Source: Sporolactobacillus pectinivorans
Lineage (GTDB): Bacteria > Bacillota > Bacilli > Bacillales > Sporolactobacillaceae
Direction: 5' to 3'
NCBI RefSeq assembly: GCF_002802965.1
Contig: NZ_NXGA01000001.1
Coordinates: forward strand, 722,744 to 786,743
Length of the DNA stretch: 64,000 nt
Part shown: positions 1 to 8,800 of the stretch, piece after piece
Numbering within the stretch: position 1 is the stretch's first letter
Layout of the letters: the number at the start of each line of letters is the position of its first letter
The notes under the pieces: generated by a model
The model's input: the letters and a program-made list of their open reading frames with translations, nothing else
The model's database searches: none
What the model was told of the DNA's origin: nothing
Translations under genes and position numbers: made by a program

Positions 1-538
1 TCGTATGCTTAAGCGTTCCGTAAAGTATGCCTACGGAAGACGTAAACGGGAAGGCGCAAATATCGATGAGTAGCAGAATCAGCCCGAATTGAGCGAAGGC
101 ACCGAATTGGCTGAAAGACAGCTTCGGGCTGATCCATGTTGCATAGGCGCCGAAAGCGAGAATCAGTACATAAACAGCTGCCGCAATCACCGTACCTCGA
201 ATGACCACAGCCCAGAATTTAGTCATGATCAGAGTATGGCGCGGGTAGGGCAGTGTCAGCCACCAGCCGACTGTTTCATTGTTCCATTCGCGTGATATTT
301 TTGAAATGCCAAAACCAAAAATGAAAAATGGAATCGACCAGTAGACATACCAGATGTACTTGAGCTGTATCTGATAATTCATACTGAAATAGGTGGCGAC
401 AGCGGCAGTGCTGATGACGAAACTTATCGCATAAATAAATCGCCATTGTTTGGTCAGCCGGTCTTTATTTCGCCTCCCTCTGCGAATTAATTCATGCTTG
501 AGAAGAGGCAAAAAAACATGAGGGTTATTCAGTTCCAT
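1..538 (-). CDS. ABC transporter permease (partial, cut by window start)
   Basis: This is the N-terminal 179 codons of a membrane protein; the C-terminus lies outside the window. The start codon overlaps the last codons of the upstream ATPase gene by 10 bases, so the two are translationally coupled. The visible part has a charged cytoplasmic N-terminus (about 30 residues) followed by four hydrophobic segments, as in ABC-2 or YtrC/D-type export permeases. It is the membrane half of the GntR-ATPase-permease operon read from about position 1730 leftward. Substrate unknown; by analogy with ytr-type operons it may handle cell-wall-active compounds, which is inference. Confidence 0.8.
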   Translation of the reverse strand, partial: MELNNPHVFLPLLKHELIRRGRRNKDRLTKQWRFIYAISFVISTAAVATYFSMNYQIQLKYIWYVYWSIPFFIFGFGISKISREWNNETVGWWLTLPYPRHTLIMTKFWAVVIRGTVIAAAVYVLILAFGAYATWISPKLSFSQFGAFAQFGLILLLIDICAFPFTSSVGILYGTLKHT

Positions 539-1248
539 GATTTTTCCTCCTCCCGGTAGAGTTTTCGCGACAGGGCGTCAATGGAGCCGAACTCCTGACG
601 GAGCGATTCAGCATCCCCGGATAACTTCACACGTCCCTCGTCAAAAAAGACAACATCGTCAAAAAGCCCTTCAGCTTCGTTGATTTCATGGGTGCTGATC
701 AGCAAGGTCTGTTGTTTCTCACTGAGTGCGTCAATCAGGACTTCTATGATATGCTCTCTTGAGCTGCCGTCGATTCCTGAAAAAGGTTCATCGAGAACGA
801 TCAGCGGCACATTTCTGGCAACGCAGAGAATCAGCATCAGGCGTGCTTCCTGGCCTTTGGACATGCCGGAAATTTTGATGCCCGACGGGACTCTCATGAT
901 CTCAGAAAGCCGCTCCGCTTCCTCACGGTCGAAACCGGGCAGTAAGTGAACAGCCCAGTTGATACTTTGTTTCGCTGTGTAGTCGTTGTACCAGCGTGCA
1001 CGGTCCGGCAAATAAGCGATCCGGCTGTTCGTGCGCCACCCGGGTTCTTCTCCGAGCACCATGAGCTTTCCGGTGTCAGGCTTTACGAGCCCGGTGATCA
1101 TCCGGAAAAAAGTGGATTTACCCGCTCCGTTTGCCCCAAGAATGCCAGTCACACGACCTTTTCCGATAGTCAGTGACAGATTATCGATGGCGTGTTTATG
1201 GTCATAATTTTTGCTGATTTGTTCAGCGATGATGATCGGCTCCATCAT
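529..1248 (-). CDS. ABC transporter ATP-binding protein, YtrB-like
   Basis: This 239-residue nucleotide-binding subunit energises the permease encoded just downstream. Visible motifs are the Walker A GANGAGKST near residue 40, a signature region reading SGMSKGQ near residue 128, Walker B LIVLDEPFSGID and the switch histidine in STHE. The signature lacks the canonical LSGGQ, as is common in exporters of the YtrB/BcrA group. It starts one base after the stop of the GntR regulator gene, which marks a tight operon. Function as an export ATPase is secure from motifs; the substrate cannot be read from sequence. Confidence 0.9.
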   Translation of the reverse strand: MMEPIIIAEQISKNYDHKHAIDNLSLTIGKGRVTGILGANGAGKSTFFRMITGLVKPDTGKLMVLGEEPGWRTNSRIAYLPDRARWYNDYTAKQSINWAVHLLPGFDREEAERLSEIMRVPSGIKISGMSKGQEARLMLILCVARNVPLIVLDEPFSGIDGSSREHIIEVLIDALSEKQQTLLISTHEINEAEGLFDDVVFFDEGRVKLSGDAESLRQEFGSIDALSRKLYREEEKSWN

Positions 1249-1249
1249 T

Positions 1250-1648
1250 TTAGCGATGTCCTTTCTCTTGAATGATTTTTGTTAAAAAATTGTGAATATC
1301 ATTCAGCTCAAGGCCGAGATTGCACATGTTTTCCAGAAAACTCTCGGTGTATTCGGCTGCCAGCCGGTCTTTGAAGTGCTTGATCTGCGTGACGGAACTC
1401 GTAACAAACGTCCCCTGACCGCGCCTCTTTTCAGTCAGCCCGTCACGCTCCAGTTCCTGATAGGCATGCATGACGGTATTCGGATTAATCCTGAGTTCGT
1501 GGGCCATTTCTCTTACGGAAGGAATTTTCTCTCCCAACCCGATCGCTCCCTTTGCTATTAAACTCCGCATTTGTGCAAGAACTTGTTCGTACAGAGGCTG
1601 GCCAAAATCAATTGAGAAGCTGAGCGTGCCAACCTGCCGTTTATCCAT
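1250..1648 (-). CDS. GntR-family regulator, YtrA subfamily
   Basis: A short (132-residue) GntR regulator with an N-terminal winged helix (IPSVREMAHELRINPNTV recognition region, residues about 40-60) and only a brief C-terminal helical tail, the YtrA architecture. A longer TTG reading at 1663 is possible, but the ATG at 1648 has a GGAGGG Shine-Dalgarno 7 bases upstream (1656-1661), so I use it. It heads the ABC operon and almost certainly represses it through the palindrome at 1690-1714. It is a paralogue of the GntR regulator at 23458-23835. YtrA-type regulators typically respond to cell-wall antibiotics in B. subtilis; the inducer here is unknown. Confidence 0.88.
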   Translation of the reverse strand: MDKRQVGTLSFSIDFGQPLYEQVLAQMRSLIAKGAIGLGEKIPSVREMAHELRINPNTVMHAYQELERDGLTEKRRGQGTFVTSSVTQIKHFKDRLAAEYTESFLENMCNLGLELNDIHNFLTKIIQEKGHR

Positions 1649-1689
1649 TGTGCAACCCTCCAATCGGGCTCCGTGTCCTATATGTTACA

Positions 1690-1722
1690 AGTGTATTATA
1701 TCATATGATACACTAAACGCAA
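1690..1722 (-). promoter_or_regulatory. Promoter and GntR operator of the ABC operon
   Basis: On the minus strand there is a perfect -10 TATAAT (1695-1700) and a weak -35 TTGCGT (1717-1722) separated by 16 bases. An inverted repeat AGTGTAT-N11-ATACACT (1690-1714) covers the -10 and most of the spacer, the expected position for autorepression by the YtrA-like protein encoded next. Confidence 0.7.
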
Positions 1723-1862
1723 TGGTGACTTTTTCTCAAAGTGCACAAAAAATGAACGAATCGAGCTTTTATTGATAAAACTTTGTTTTTGTTGATAGTT
1801 GAGTGCTTTTTGTCGATACTGATCCGAATTTCATTGATAAGTTCGGGGTCTTTTAATAAAAG

Positions 1863-1900
1863 AAGGAAGTTCTCTTCTTTTAGTGGGGGGGAACTTCCTT
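1863..1900 (-). terminator. Terminator of the ydbST-like operon
   Basis: A perfect 10-base stem (AAGGAAGTTC / GAACTTCCTT) with an 18-base loop is followed on the minus strand by a T-rich stretch. It lies 15 bases past the stop of the YdbT-like gene. Confidence 0.8.
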
Positions 1901-1914
1901 GTGCTTTTGATTAA

Positions 1915-3336
1915 CTATGTTCGAAACCATTGAAAGAGTACCTCAGCATCTTTTTTCTCCAGCTGATGCACTTCATAAGATTGGGGGAGTGACGAGCGTA
2001 CGGATACATTGCATGAGCAGAGCCCAAATCGCTGCTGGATACGGGAATTTTTCCAGGTAAAGGTTTGTACGTGCTTTTTCAGTGTGATCACGCTTGTTTT
2101 GGTGACTAAGCGGTGAGTAAATACAATCCGCTTCCCTTCAAGTCGGAAGCCAGACGAGCGGAATTGGTAATAATACCAGATAGCCGCAACAGGGAGAATC
2201 AGCCAGAGCCATTTCCCCCAGACGAAAAACCAGGAGAGGCCTGTGAAAACCGCCGACAAAAATAGCAAAGTTTTAATCAGAGCATAAATGCTGCCGCGCA
2301 GAGGTATCCGTCTGCAGGCAATGGGTCCGGCAAATCGCGGAATAATCGTTTCAAGAAAATGCTGAAGTTCTTTCTTGCGAATGACCGGAAAAACGAGGAC
2401 CGAACCCCTGGCCCCTTTTTCGCTATCGACACTGCCGCTGCATTCTGCGTAAACGGTACACAGGCCAAAAAGCTGCTGCAGTAACTGCTCCTTAATTCGG
2501 ATCGCCTGCACGCGGTCGGTTTTATAGGTTTCGTCGGAAGTTTCAAGAATGCCTTTGTGCACTTGCCACTGCCCTTCCGTGACCGTCAGTCTGAAATTTC
2601 CCCAGCGGATAAAAGTGATCGTGAGGGAGATCAGCCAGAGCACGGCAATTGCAGAGATAATGAACACAATGAGGCTGGCAGGTGGCAGCCGTCTGAAGGA
2701 ACTGAACGAGCTTTGCAGAAAATTTTCAGGAACCAGATGATCAGCATGAGACCACAGAACCAAAAGCACACCGACAATACCGATGCTGGAAGAGGTCATC
2801 GCAGCGGCCAGCAGATCGCGCCCAGACAACCTGAATACCCTTCCCGGAGCACTTTTTGCAACCGGCGTATCTGTTTCATCTGCCGTCTGTGGTTCAGCTT
2901 CCGCGCTGTGACCAAGAAGCCTCTTGATCCGGTCTGCTTCCTGAAGTTTCAGCACCGACAGAACCAGATCGCCCTTGCCGGCGCGATCAGCGATATCGAG
3001 CTTCAGTTTCACAAGTCCAAACACCTGAAGCAGCACATTAGTCTGAATTTGCACGGACTGAATTCTGGATATCCGGATATAGCGGTCATTGCGAACGAGG
3101 ACGCCCGACTGAAGATGAAAGTGTCCGCCCGTAATTTCATAGGTTAGGCGGAGCCACTTAAAACAGCCGAATGCAGCAATAACAAACGGGATGATCAGCC
3201 AATATCCAAACAGATCCGACAGATGCCTCCGCCCGGCAAATAGACCCATGCCGATGGGCAGAATGAAATAACGGATTGCGGCGATGCATTCAGAAAAAAT
3301 GGCAAAGAAATGGAGGTGCCTCTTTTCAGATTTCAT
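1915..3336 (-). CDS. PH-domain membrane protein, YdbT-like
   Basis: A 473-residue membrane protein of the bacterial PH (bPH_2, DUF304) family. Hydrophobic segments near residues 10-65, 175-195, 225-245 and 350-385 alternate with soluble PH repeats, each beginning with a motif like GGHFHLQSGVLVRNDRYIRISRIQSVQI. Its start overlaps the 3' end of the YdbS-like gene by 11 bases, so the two are made together, as ydbS-ydbT in B. subtilis, where they are linked to resistance to membrane-active bacteriocins. Length is close to YdbT. The molecular function is not established, and I assign only the family. Confidence 0.85.
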   Translation of the reverse strand: MKSEKRHLHFFAIFSECIAAIRYFILPIGMGLFAGRRHLSDLFGYWLIIPFVIAAFGCFKWLRLTYEITGGHFHLQSGVLVRNDRYIRISRIQSVQIQTNVLLQVFGLVKLKLDIADRAGKGDLVLSVLKLQEADRIKRLLGHSAEAEPQTADETDTPVAKSAPGRVFRLSGRDLLAAAMTSSSIGIVGVLLVLWSHADHLVPENFLQSSFSSFRRLPPASLIVFIISAIAVLWLISLTITFIRWGNFRLTVTEGQWQVHKGILETSDETYKTDRVQAIRIKEQLLQQLFGLCTVYAECSGSVDSEKGARGSVLVFPVIRKKELQHFLETIIPRFAGPIACRRIPLRGSIYALIKTLLFLSAVFTGLSWFFVWGKWLWLILPVAAIWYYYQFRSSGFRLEGKRIVFTHRLVTKTSVITLKKHVQTFTWKNSRIQQRFGLCSCNVSVRSSLPQSYEVHQLEKKDAEVLFQWFRT

Positions 3337-3820
3337 TGACGGTATTCTCCTTGATTAATTCGGAGATTTGATCACGTAGCGCGATGGCTTCGGTCTCGCT
3401 CAGCGCCGGAATTTTATGGGTATTGGCTGCCGTTGTGATTGAAACGGACGTCAGCTGATGTTTGCGCAACAGAGGGCCCTGTTCCGTTTCAACATTCTGA
3501 ACCCGCGACAATGGAATCACGACCTGGCTAATGATAAAGACACCCTCCTGAATCAGAAGATCCTTCTGCCGTATCACGTAAAAAAAGGTCCGGTAACGGA
3601 TCGGGGGGACGACAAAAACGGAGAGCACAAGGTGGAGCAGGACGAGTGCTGCCAGTATACCGGTAATCATATGCATGAAAGCAGGCCAGTCAAAGAAAAT
3701 CGTACAAATAACAATGCCTGCAATAATGAACCAGAAAATCAGGTCCGTCATGATGGCACGCTGGCGCCAAACTGTAACAACTTCGCGGTCAAGATGCCTT
3801 TTTCCCAAGAGATCGCTCAT
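3326..3820 (-). CDS. PH-domain membrane protein, YdbS-like
   Basis: A 164-residue protein with two membrane segments (residues about 26-44 and 50-70) followed by one bPH_2 domain that contains the typical RYRTFFYVIRQKDLLIQEGV and PLSRVQNVET motifs. Size and position upstream of the YdbT-like gene match B. subtilis YdbS. An AAAGGA ribosome site abuts the ATG with almost no spacing, so translation may be weak or the start slightly different. A TATAAT-like -10 lies upstream within the tail of the broken ATPase gene, suggesting this promoter was preserved next to a decayed neighbour. Confidence 0.82.
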   Translation of the reverse strand: MSDLLGKRHLDREVVTVWRQRAIMTDLIFWFIIAGIVICTIFFDWPAFMHMITGILAALVLLHLVLSVFVVPPIRYRTFFYVIRQKDLLIQEGVFIISQVVIPLSRVQNVETEQGPLLRKHQLTSVSITTAANTHKIPALSETEAIALRDQISELIKENTVNEI

Positions 3821-4313
3821 TCCTTTGCAAAATAATAACCAAATTATACCATACCTCGGCCGAGCATAGGTTAGCGTGAAGTTGTACGTCTATCCATTGG
3901 AATTCATCGTGGACATCTCCTGTTTGAATCCTTTGTAAATCTTCTACTAATTTCCTAGCAAAAACAGGACTAGAACATTCTAATAAAATTGACTTCACTT
4001 TATCTGAGTAAGCACTTCTTCCTACGTTTGTTCGTTCTCTATTCAATGACGGGAGCAGTTTTTTCGTCAAAGAGGTGATATTATAAGAAAACAACAAGTT
4101 ATCTTCTTCTGCTACGCATAATCCATTAACGTAAATTCTGGAACGTTTCCTTTTATTTTCAATAAGAGCTCCATACCTTGTTTCTTCAATTAGCCTTTCC
4201 CCTGAATACAATAAAAAGAAATCTTTTGCTGATGGCGGCCTGATTTCGCTGGTTTTACTTACTTTTTCGAGTGAAAGAGCGCCCTGAAGACTGATTTTTG
4301 AACCTTCACGCAA
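3789..4313 (-). pseudogene. C-terminal remnant of a GHKL-type ATP-binding protein
   Basis: The reading frame contains a block (YSGERLIEETRYGALI, RSRIYVNGLCVAEEDN, NRERTNVGRSAYSDKV, DEFQWIDVQLHA) that I recognise as the C-terminal part of stand-alone histidine-kinase/HSP90-like ATPases of unknown role. The ATP-binding N-terminal half, with the asparagine and DxGxG boxes, is absent. The sequence upstream of about residue 30 does not look like the family and runs on without a good start codon or ribosome site. The 3' end overlaps the start of the YdbS-like gene by 32 bases. I interpret it as a truncated relic, probably left by a deletion or recombination; the family label is from memory of conserved blocks. 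Confidence 0.6.
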
Positions 4314-4684
4314 AAGATGGCTGTTTTGAAGCGGACTGCCCCCGTTGATCTGATGAAAGAGTTTTGATGGTGCAAAACCGAGTGCTTTTTCGCTAGGATC
4401 AGCAGGTTTCGTGCCGAAGAGGATGAAGATGAATAGTAAAAAGTGAAATGGGCGAAGCGCCCCCAGCTTCGAAGACGGTAAAATTCACATCGAAACCATT
4501 TCTTAATGGCCAGAAAATGGCTGAACTTGTATCCGTAAGGAATGGAGATCCAGAGATGAAGTGAGCAAGCTGCATCTGGCCTACTGGTGGGGATGCATCG
4601 GTGAAAACGATCATTAAGCCCCGATCGCAGCCAAGATGGTAATCATTCCAAAATCTGTGCTCAAGGAAATAGGTTGAATAGGGA
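4314..4684. other. Gene-free stretch beside the ATPase remnant
   Basis: About 370 bases with only short unconvincing frames (for example 4399-4614, minus), no ribosome sites and no recognisable protein. It probably contains more decayed sequence from the event that truncated the ATPase gene. Confidence 0.4.
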
Positions 4685-4712
4685 AAAAAGATACCGCGCG
4701 CGGTATCTTTTT
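4685..4712. terminator. Bidirectional terminator
   Basis: The 18-base perfect palindrome GATACCGCGCGCGGTATC (4690-4707) is flanked by A6 and T6 runs. It sits just past the stop of the sugar transporter gene. Confidence 0.85.
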
Positions 4713-4716
4713 TCCA

Positions 4717-5874
4717 TTATTTGAACCGTGCCCTTCTGAAAGCGAAGGCCGGTCGAGGATTCATCCGATGGAACAGCTTGAGTGGCTTTCCACTCCTCAT
4801 CCTGTTGATGACCAGTAGGAACGTCAGATAGCTGACAGCGATGCCGACAATGTACCAGAGCGTAGGCGTCATGCCAGCACGATCGAGCGAGAATCCGGTG
4901 AAAGCCGGGAATATCGCCGCACCAAGTCCGGACAAGCCTGAGATGATCGGTGTCACAAGATGAGCGCTGTTCGGTATGGAATAGTTTGCGTACACGAGTG
5001 TGATTGAATAAAGGCCCGACATCATCAAACCGAGCATGGCAATGAAAAAGTACCCCATCAGCGCATTTTTCAGGACGATGAACAGAACAAGTGACAGAAT
5101 CGCGCCGCAGATATTTATTAGCAGATATTTGCTATATGTCACCTTGCGGATGATCACACCTGTCAGCGCTCTGCCGATGACCATAGCTGCCCAGAAAATA
5201 CCGACGCTGATCGATGCATAGTAGGCAATGATGTTCAGATAATGAATAAAAATGGAAGACATAAAATTGTTCAGGCTGCCCTCAAGCCCGCCGTACAAAA
5301 AGACGATCAGAGCGAACAAACCGAGAACCGTCCATTTGCGTCCGGGCGTCAACGGATTCTGCTCGGCTGTACCAGAGGCGTCGAGCGGCTCGGAAGCATC
5401 TGCAATTTTTTTTGAATAGGCGATCCGCGTCCAAAGACAGGCCAAGATGGCAGCCAGGAACGCGGTGATGATAAACAGATAACGCCAGATGTCCATAGCG
5501 ATGAATACGCTGGCAAGCAAAGGCATCGTGAACGCACCGAGCCCGAATGATACTTCGAGATAGCTCATAGCGACGGCCTGCCTGCCGATAAAAACTTCAA
5601 GAAACATCGTTGCGACAACAATTCCGATCGATGCAGAGCCGACACTGTTAAGAAAATAAAGTGCCATGAACAGAGGAAGCGGCGGCAGCGTCAGAATGCT
5701 GAACTGTGCAATGGCAATAATCGTTGCGGAGATCGTCAGCAGCGGTTTTGGCGGGAAGCGGTTATTCAGCCAGGACGAGATGAGTACACCAGCCAGAAAT
5801 CCCATCGCCCCGATAAAAATCAATTGTCCGCCCACTGTAAAGGAAACATGATAGTAATGCAGCAGCTGCGGCAT
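4717..5874 (-). CDS. MFS sugar transporter, GlcP/FHS-like
   Basis: A major facilitator protein with about 11 predicted membrane helices in this frame and the conserved block YLEVSFGLGAFTMPLL (compare LEVLFGLGALSFPLL in B. subtilis GlcP) and YGGLEGSLNNFMSSI. It probably imports a hexose with protons. The ATG at 5874 cuts off most of helix 1: the same frame continues upstream for 26 codons with a convincing helix (FASCALYFLTGLTSISIGSV) to an ATT at 5952 preceded by a GGAAGGGGGG ribosome site, then a stop. The true start is therefore either the rare ATT or requires a frameshift in the G run. It is a single gene with its own terminator; the specificity is inferred. Confidence 0.78.
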   Translation of the reverse strand: MPQLLHYYHVSFTVGGQLIFIGAMGFLAGVLISSWLNNRFPPKPLLTISATIIAIAQFSILTLPPLPLFMALYFLNSVGSASIGIVVATMFLEVFIGRQAVAMSYLEVSFGLGAFTMPLLASVFIAMDIWRYLFIITAFLAAILACLWTRIAYSKKIADASEPLDASGTAEQNPLTPGRKWTVLGLFALIVFLYGGLEGSLNNFMSSIFIHYLNIIAYYASISVGIFWAAMVIGRALTGVIIRKVTYSKYLLINICGAILSLVLFIVLKNALMGYFFIAMLGLMMSGLYSITLVYANYSIPNSAHLVTPIISGLSGLGAAIFPAFTGFSLDRAGMTPTLWYIVGIAVSYLTFLLVINRMRSGKPLKLFHRMNPRPAFAFRRARFK

Positions 5875-5952
5875 TACCGAACCTATAGAAATGGAGGTCA
5901 GGCCTGTAAGAAAATAAAGTGCACATGATGCAAAAGTAAACTGGCGCGTAAT

Positions 5953-6280
5953 CGGCGCCCCCCTTCCCGATTATTCCGGGGAAAAATAAAGAGGAAACGC
6001 CGATACTACGCCCCATGCGCACCTCTCCAATGCCAACTCAGATCATTGTAACAGGAATGATCGTGCGATGAAAGAGGGTTACTGCTCTTTTTTTGCGCTA
6101 AGTGGAGGGAATGTTAATTTCACAATTTTCGGCCCCGCTGTGGCTACTTCAGCTTCCCCCGAGAGATGTAGCAGTTTCTCACTTCGATTGTTATAATTAA
6201 GTAAAGATAAAAAATATAAGTAGCAGTCCGGAGCCCGCGCGAAGCGGAGTTTCGGACAGCCTTCTAGGAGGATTCTGTAT
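5953..6280 (+). promoter_or_regulatory. Intergenic promoter and structured leader of ilvE
   Basis: A TATAAT (6190-6195) without a good -35 precedes ilvE. The leader can form a hairpin with an outer GTCCG/CGGAC stem (6226-6230/6253-6257) and an inner CCGC-GCGAA-GCGG stem-loop, ending about 10 bases before the AGGAGG ribosome site. I see no T-box sequence (no AGGGTGG-type motif) and no terminator/antiterminator pair. Confidence 0.4.
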
Positions 6281-7471
6281 ATGGGACAGCCGATCGCATT
6301 CCATAAGGCCGAACAATTAAAAGCGAAACCCGATCCGGATCATCTCGGATTCGGTCAATTTTTTACAGATTATATGTTTGAAATGGATTATGCCGCTGAC
6401 AGGGGCTGGCACGATGCACGGATTGTCCCTTACAGTCCGATCACCTTGGATCCAGCAGCGACCATTTTTCACTATGGACAGGAAGTCTTTGAAGGGCTAA
6501 AAGCTTACAAAACTGAAGAAGGGCGCATCCTTCTGTTCCGTCCTGATAAAAATATGAAACGGATGAACCATTCTTGCGCGCGGCTGAATATTCCGTTGAT
6601 CGATGAGTCATTCGTCATCAAAGCTATTAAGAAACTGGTGGCAGTTGAAAAGGACTGGATTCCGGTGCAGCACGGCCAGTCGCTGTATATCCGTCCGTTT
6701 ATTATTGGTACCGAACCGTTCCTCGGAGTTCATCCGTCAGGCAATTACAAATTGATCATCATTCTATCCCCGGTCGGATCTTATTTCGGGAAAACGGTCA
6801 AGCCAGTTAAAATTTATGTCGAAGATGAATACGTCCGCGCGGTACGGGGTGGTGTAGGGTTCGCCAAAACGAGCGGAAATTATGCGGCGAGCCTTAAAGC
6901 GCAGTCGAAGGCGGAAGAATTGGGCTTTGACCAGGTGCTCTGGCTGGATGGCATCGGGCATAAATATATTGAAGAAGTCGGCAGTATGAACATCTTTTTC
7001 AAAATTGAAGGAGAAGTCTGGACACCGGAACTGAATGGCAGCATCCTCCCGGGAGTGACACGTGACTCTGTAATCAAACTGCTGAAGGAATGGGGCGTTC
7101 CGGTCAAAGAAAAAAAGATTTCAGTCAAAAAGCTGTTCAAAAAAGCGGAAAAACAAAAACTGGAAGAAGTATTCGGCACTGGAACGGCGGCCGTCATTTC
7201 GCCGGTCGGATTTTTGAAGTGGGAAGACCGTGTCATCAAAGTAGCTAACGGTGAAACTGGACCGCTTTCCAAAAAACTGTATGAAACACTGACCGGGCTG
7301 CAGACCGGTCGGGTGAAAGACAAGCTGGGATGGACTCAGGAAGTGAAAATTGAGAAAGATCCGTCAGAAGAATCGTTTGAAGAACCGGTAGAGGTGTCGG
7401 CAGAAGGATCAGTAGAAACAGCACCGGAAGAACCGGTTAAAGAAGCCGTTGATAAGCAGATAACCGAGTAA
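6281..7471 (+). CDS. ilvE: Branched-chain amino acid aminotransferase
   Basis: It transfers the amino group between glutamate and the 2-keto acids of leucine, isoleucine and valine, using PLP. The fold-type IV family is clear from [14 protein letters not shown] (about residue 60), the catalytic lysine in [12 protein letters not shown] (about 195), EVGSMNIFF and the phosphate-binding [10 protein letters not shown]. Typical bacterial members of this long BCAT group end near residue 360. This one continues with a roughly 40-residue acidic tail of repeated E-E-P-V units, which is unusual. The AGGAGG site before the ATG at 6281 fixes the start. A strong terminator follows, so it is monocistronic. 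Confidence 0.93.
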   Translation: MGQPIAFHKAEQLKAKPDPDHLGFGQFFTDYMFEMDYAADRGWHDARIVPYSPITLDPAATIFHYGQEVFEGLKAYKTEEGRILLFRPDKNMKRMNHSCARLNIPLIDESFVIKAIKKLVAVEKDWIPVQHGQSLYIRPFIIGTEPFLGVHPSGNYKLIIILSPVGSYFGKTVKPVKIYVEDEYVRAVRGGVGFAKTSGNYAASLKAQSKAEELGFDQVLWLDGIGHKYIEEVGSMNIFFKIEGEVWTPELNGSILPGVTRDSVIKLLKEWGVPVKEKKISVKKLFKKAEKQKLEEVFGTGTAAVISPVGFLKWEDRVIKVANGETGPLSKKLYETLTGLQTGRVKDKLGWTQEVKIEKDPSEESFEEPVEVSAEGSVETAPEEPVKEAVDKQITE

Positions 7472-7481
7472 GCCCGTTTTC

Positions 7482-7524
7482 AAAAAAACCTTTGCGCGAA
7501 AAGATGTGCGCAAAGGTTTTTTTC
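7482..7524 (+). terminator. ilvE terminator
   Basis: An 11-base stem AACCTTTGCGC / GCG(C)AAAGGTT with A7 on the left and T7 on the right follows the ilvE stop by 10 bases. Confidence 0.9.
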
Positions 7525-7568
7525 TTTTATAATGGAAAAAGCAGACGAAGTTTGAAAGGATGAGCAGC

Positions 7569-8729
7569 ATGGAAGACAAAGTGAACGGTCGAGTGCGTTC
7601 GATACAGATCAGCGGTATCCGCCGTTTTTTTAATAAAGTGAAGGATTATCCCGGAGCCGTTTCACTGACAATCGGCCAACCTGATTTTCCAACGCCGCAG
7701 CACGTCAAAGATGCCGGCAAAGCAGCGATCGACCATAACCATACGGCCTATACGGCCAATGCCGGGCTACTGGAATTGCGGCAGGCGATAGCCGGTTATG
7801 TAGCAGAAAAATATGATCTCCATTATGACCCGGAGACCGAAGTAATTACGACGGTTGGTGCAAGCGAGGCGATTGATCTTGCATTCCGGACGATTCTGGA
7901 ACCGGGCGATGAAGTGATTCTACCCGGCCCGGCATATCCCGGTTACGCCGCACCGATTGTTCTTGCAGGCGGCAAGCCTGTATACGTGGATACGCGGGAG
8001 ACAGATTTTAAAATGACAGCTCAGCAGATCGCGGAACATCTGACTGAACGAACGAAGGCGGTGGTGATTCCTTATCCGTCCAATCCGACCGGATGCGTGC
8101 TTTCTGCCGACGAAGTGGCAGCTATTGCGGAATTGCTTCGGGGCAGGTCTGTTTTTGTGATTTCTGATGAGATATACAGCGAGCTTGTTTACGGGCAGAA
8201 ACATATCTCCATTGCCTCCTATCCGGGTATGAAGGATAAAACGCTGGTCATCAACGGTCTGTCAAAGTCGCACGCCATGACCGGCTGGCGGATGGGCTAT
8301 ATCCTTGCTGACCGGCCGATCGCTGACCAGTTGATCAAAATCCATCAGTATGGCATTTCCTGCATCACCAGTATCACGCAGTATGCTGCGATTGAGGCGC
8401 TGACAGCAGGGAAAAATGATGCAGAACCGATGCGCCGGGAGTACAAAAAGCGTTTGGACTACGTTATCAGAAGGCTGGATGACATGGGCATCGACGTTGT
8501 CCGTCCGTCCGGAGCGTTTTACGTTTTCCCTTCGATCCGCAAGTTCGGCCTGACTTCGGAAGACTTCGCATTGAAACTGCTCGATCAGGAGCGGCTGGCG
8601 GCAGTTCCAGGCAGCGCATTTTCCTCTTATGGTGAAGGTTATCTAAGGCTTTCCTATGCCTACTCCATGGATGTGCTCAAGGAAGGGCTGGACCGGCTCG
8701 AACGTTTTGTCGGTAGTCTGGAAGTCTGA
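7569..8729 (+). CDS. patA: Aminotransferase A (class I/II, PLP)
   Basis: A 386-residue fold-type I aminotransferase that matches B. subtilis PatA closely along its length: ISGIRRFFNKVKDYP, SLTIGQPDFPTP, PYPSNPTG, ISDEIYSELVYG and the PLP lysine in INGLSKSHAMTGWRMGY. Family members act on aromatic amino acids, N-acetyl-diaminopimelate or related substrates. Two ATGs occur; the one at 7560 abuts the AAAGGA site, while that at 7569 has an 8-base spacing and matches the PatA N-terminus, so I choose 7569. It is one of three aminotransferase genes within 8 kb and ends at a strong bidirectional terminator shared with hsp20. Confidence 0.92.
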   Translation: MEDKVNGRVRSIQISGIRRFFNKVKDYPGAVSLTIGQPDFPTPQHVKDAGKAAIDHNHTAYTANAGLLELRQAIAGYVAEKYDLHYDPETEVITTVGASEAIDLAFRTILEPGDEVILPGPAYPGYAAPIVLAGGKPVYVDTRETDFKMTAQQIAEHLTERTKAVVIPYPSNPTGCVLSADEVAAIAELLRGRSVFVISDEIYSELVYGQKHISIASYPGMKDKTLVINGLSKSHAMTGWRMGYILADRPIADQLIKIHQYGISCITSITQYAAIEALTAGKNDAEPMRREYKKRLDYVIRRLDDMGIDVVRPSGAFYVFPSIRKFGLTSEDFALKLLDQERLAAVPGSAFSSYGEGYLRLSYAYSMDVLKEGLDRLERFVGSLEV

Positions 8730-8743
8730 CTTTCTGAAAAAAA

Positions 8744-8790
8744 GCATGAAAAAAGATCAGGGCATAAACTACCCCGATCTTTTTTCATGC
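8744..8790. terminator. Bidirectional terminator between patA and hsp20
   Basis: A 15-base perfect stem, GCATGAAAAAAGATC / GATCTTTTTTCATGC, with an inner GGG/CCC extension. Its A and T runs make it work for both converging genes. Confidence 0.9.
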
Positions 8791-8800
8791 CTGTATTTTG

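Noticed and set aside
2557..3147. 196-codon plus-strand frame inside the YdbT-like gene
   Set aside because: Shadow of the minus-strand gene, of abnormal composition.
4399..4614. 71-codon minus-strand frame
   Set aside because: No ribosome site, no family resemblance and it lies beside a gene remnant.
5953..6280. T-box leader before ilvE
   Set aside because: No T-box core, specifier loop or terminator/antiterminator pair; only a small hairpin.
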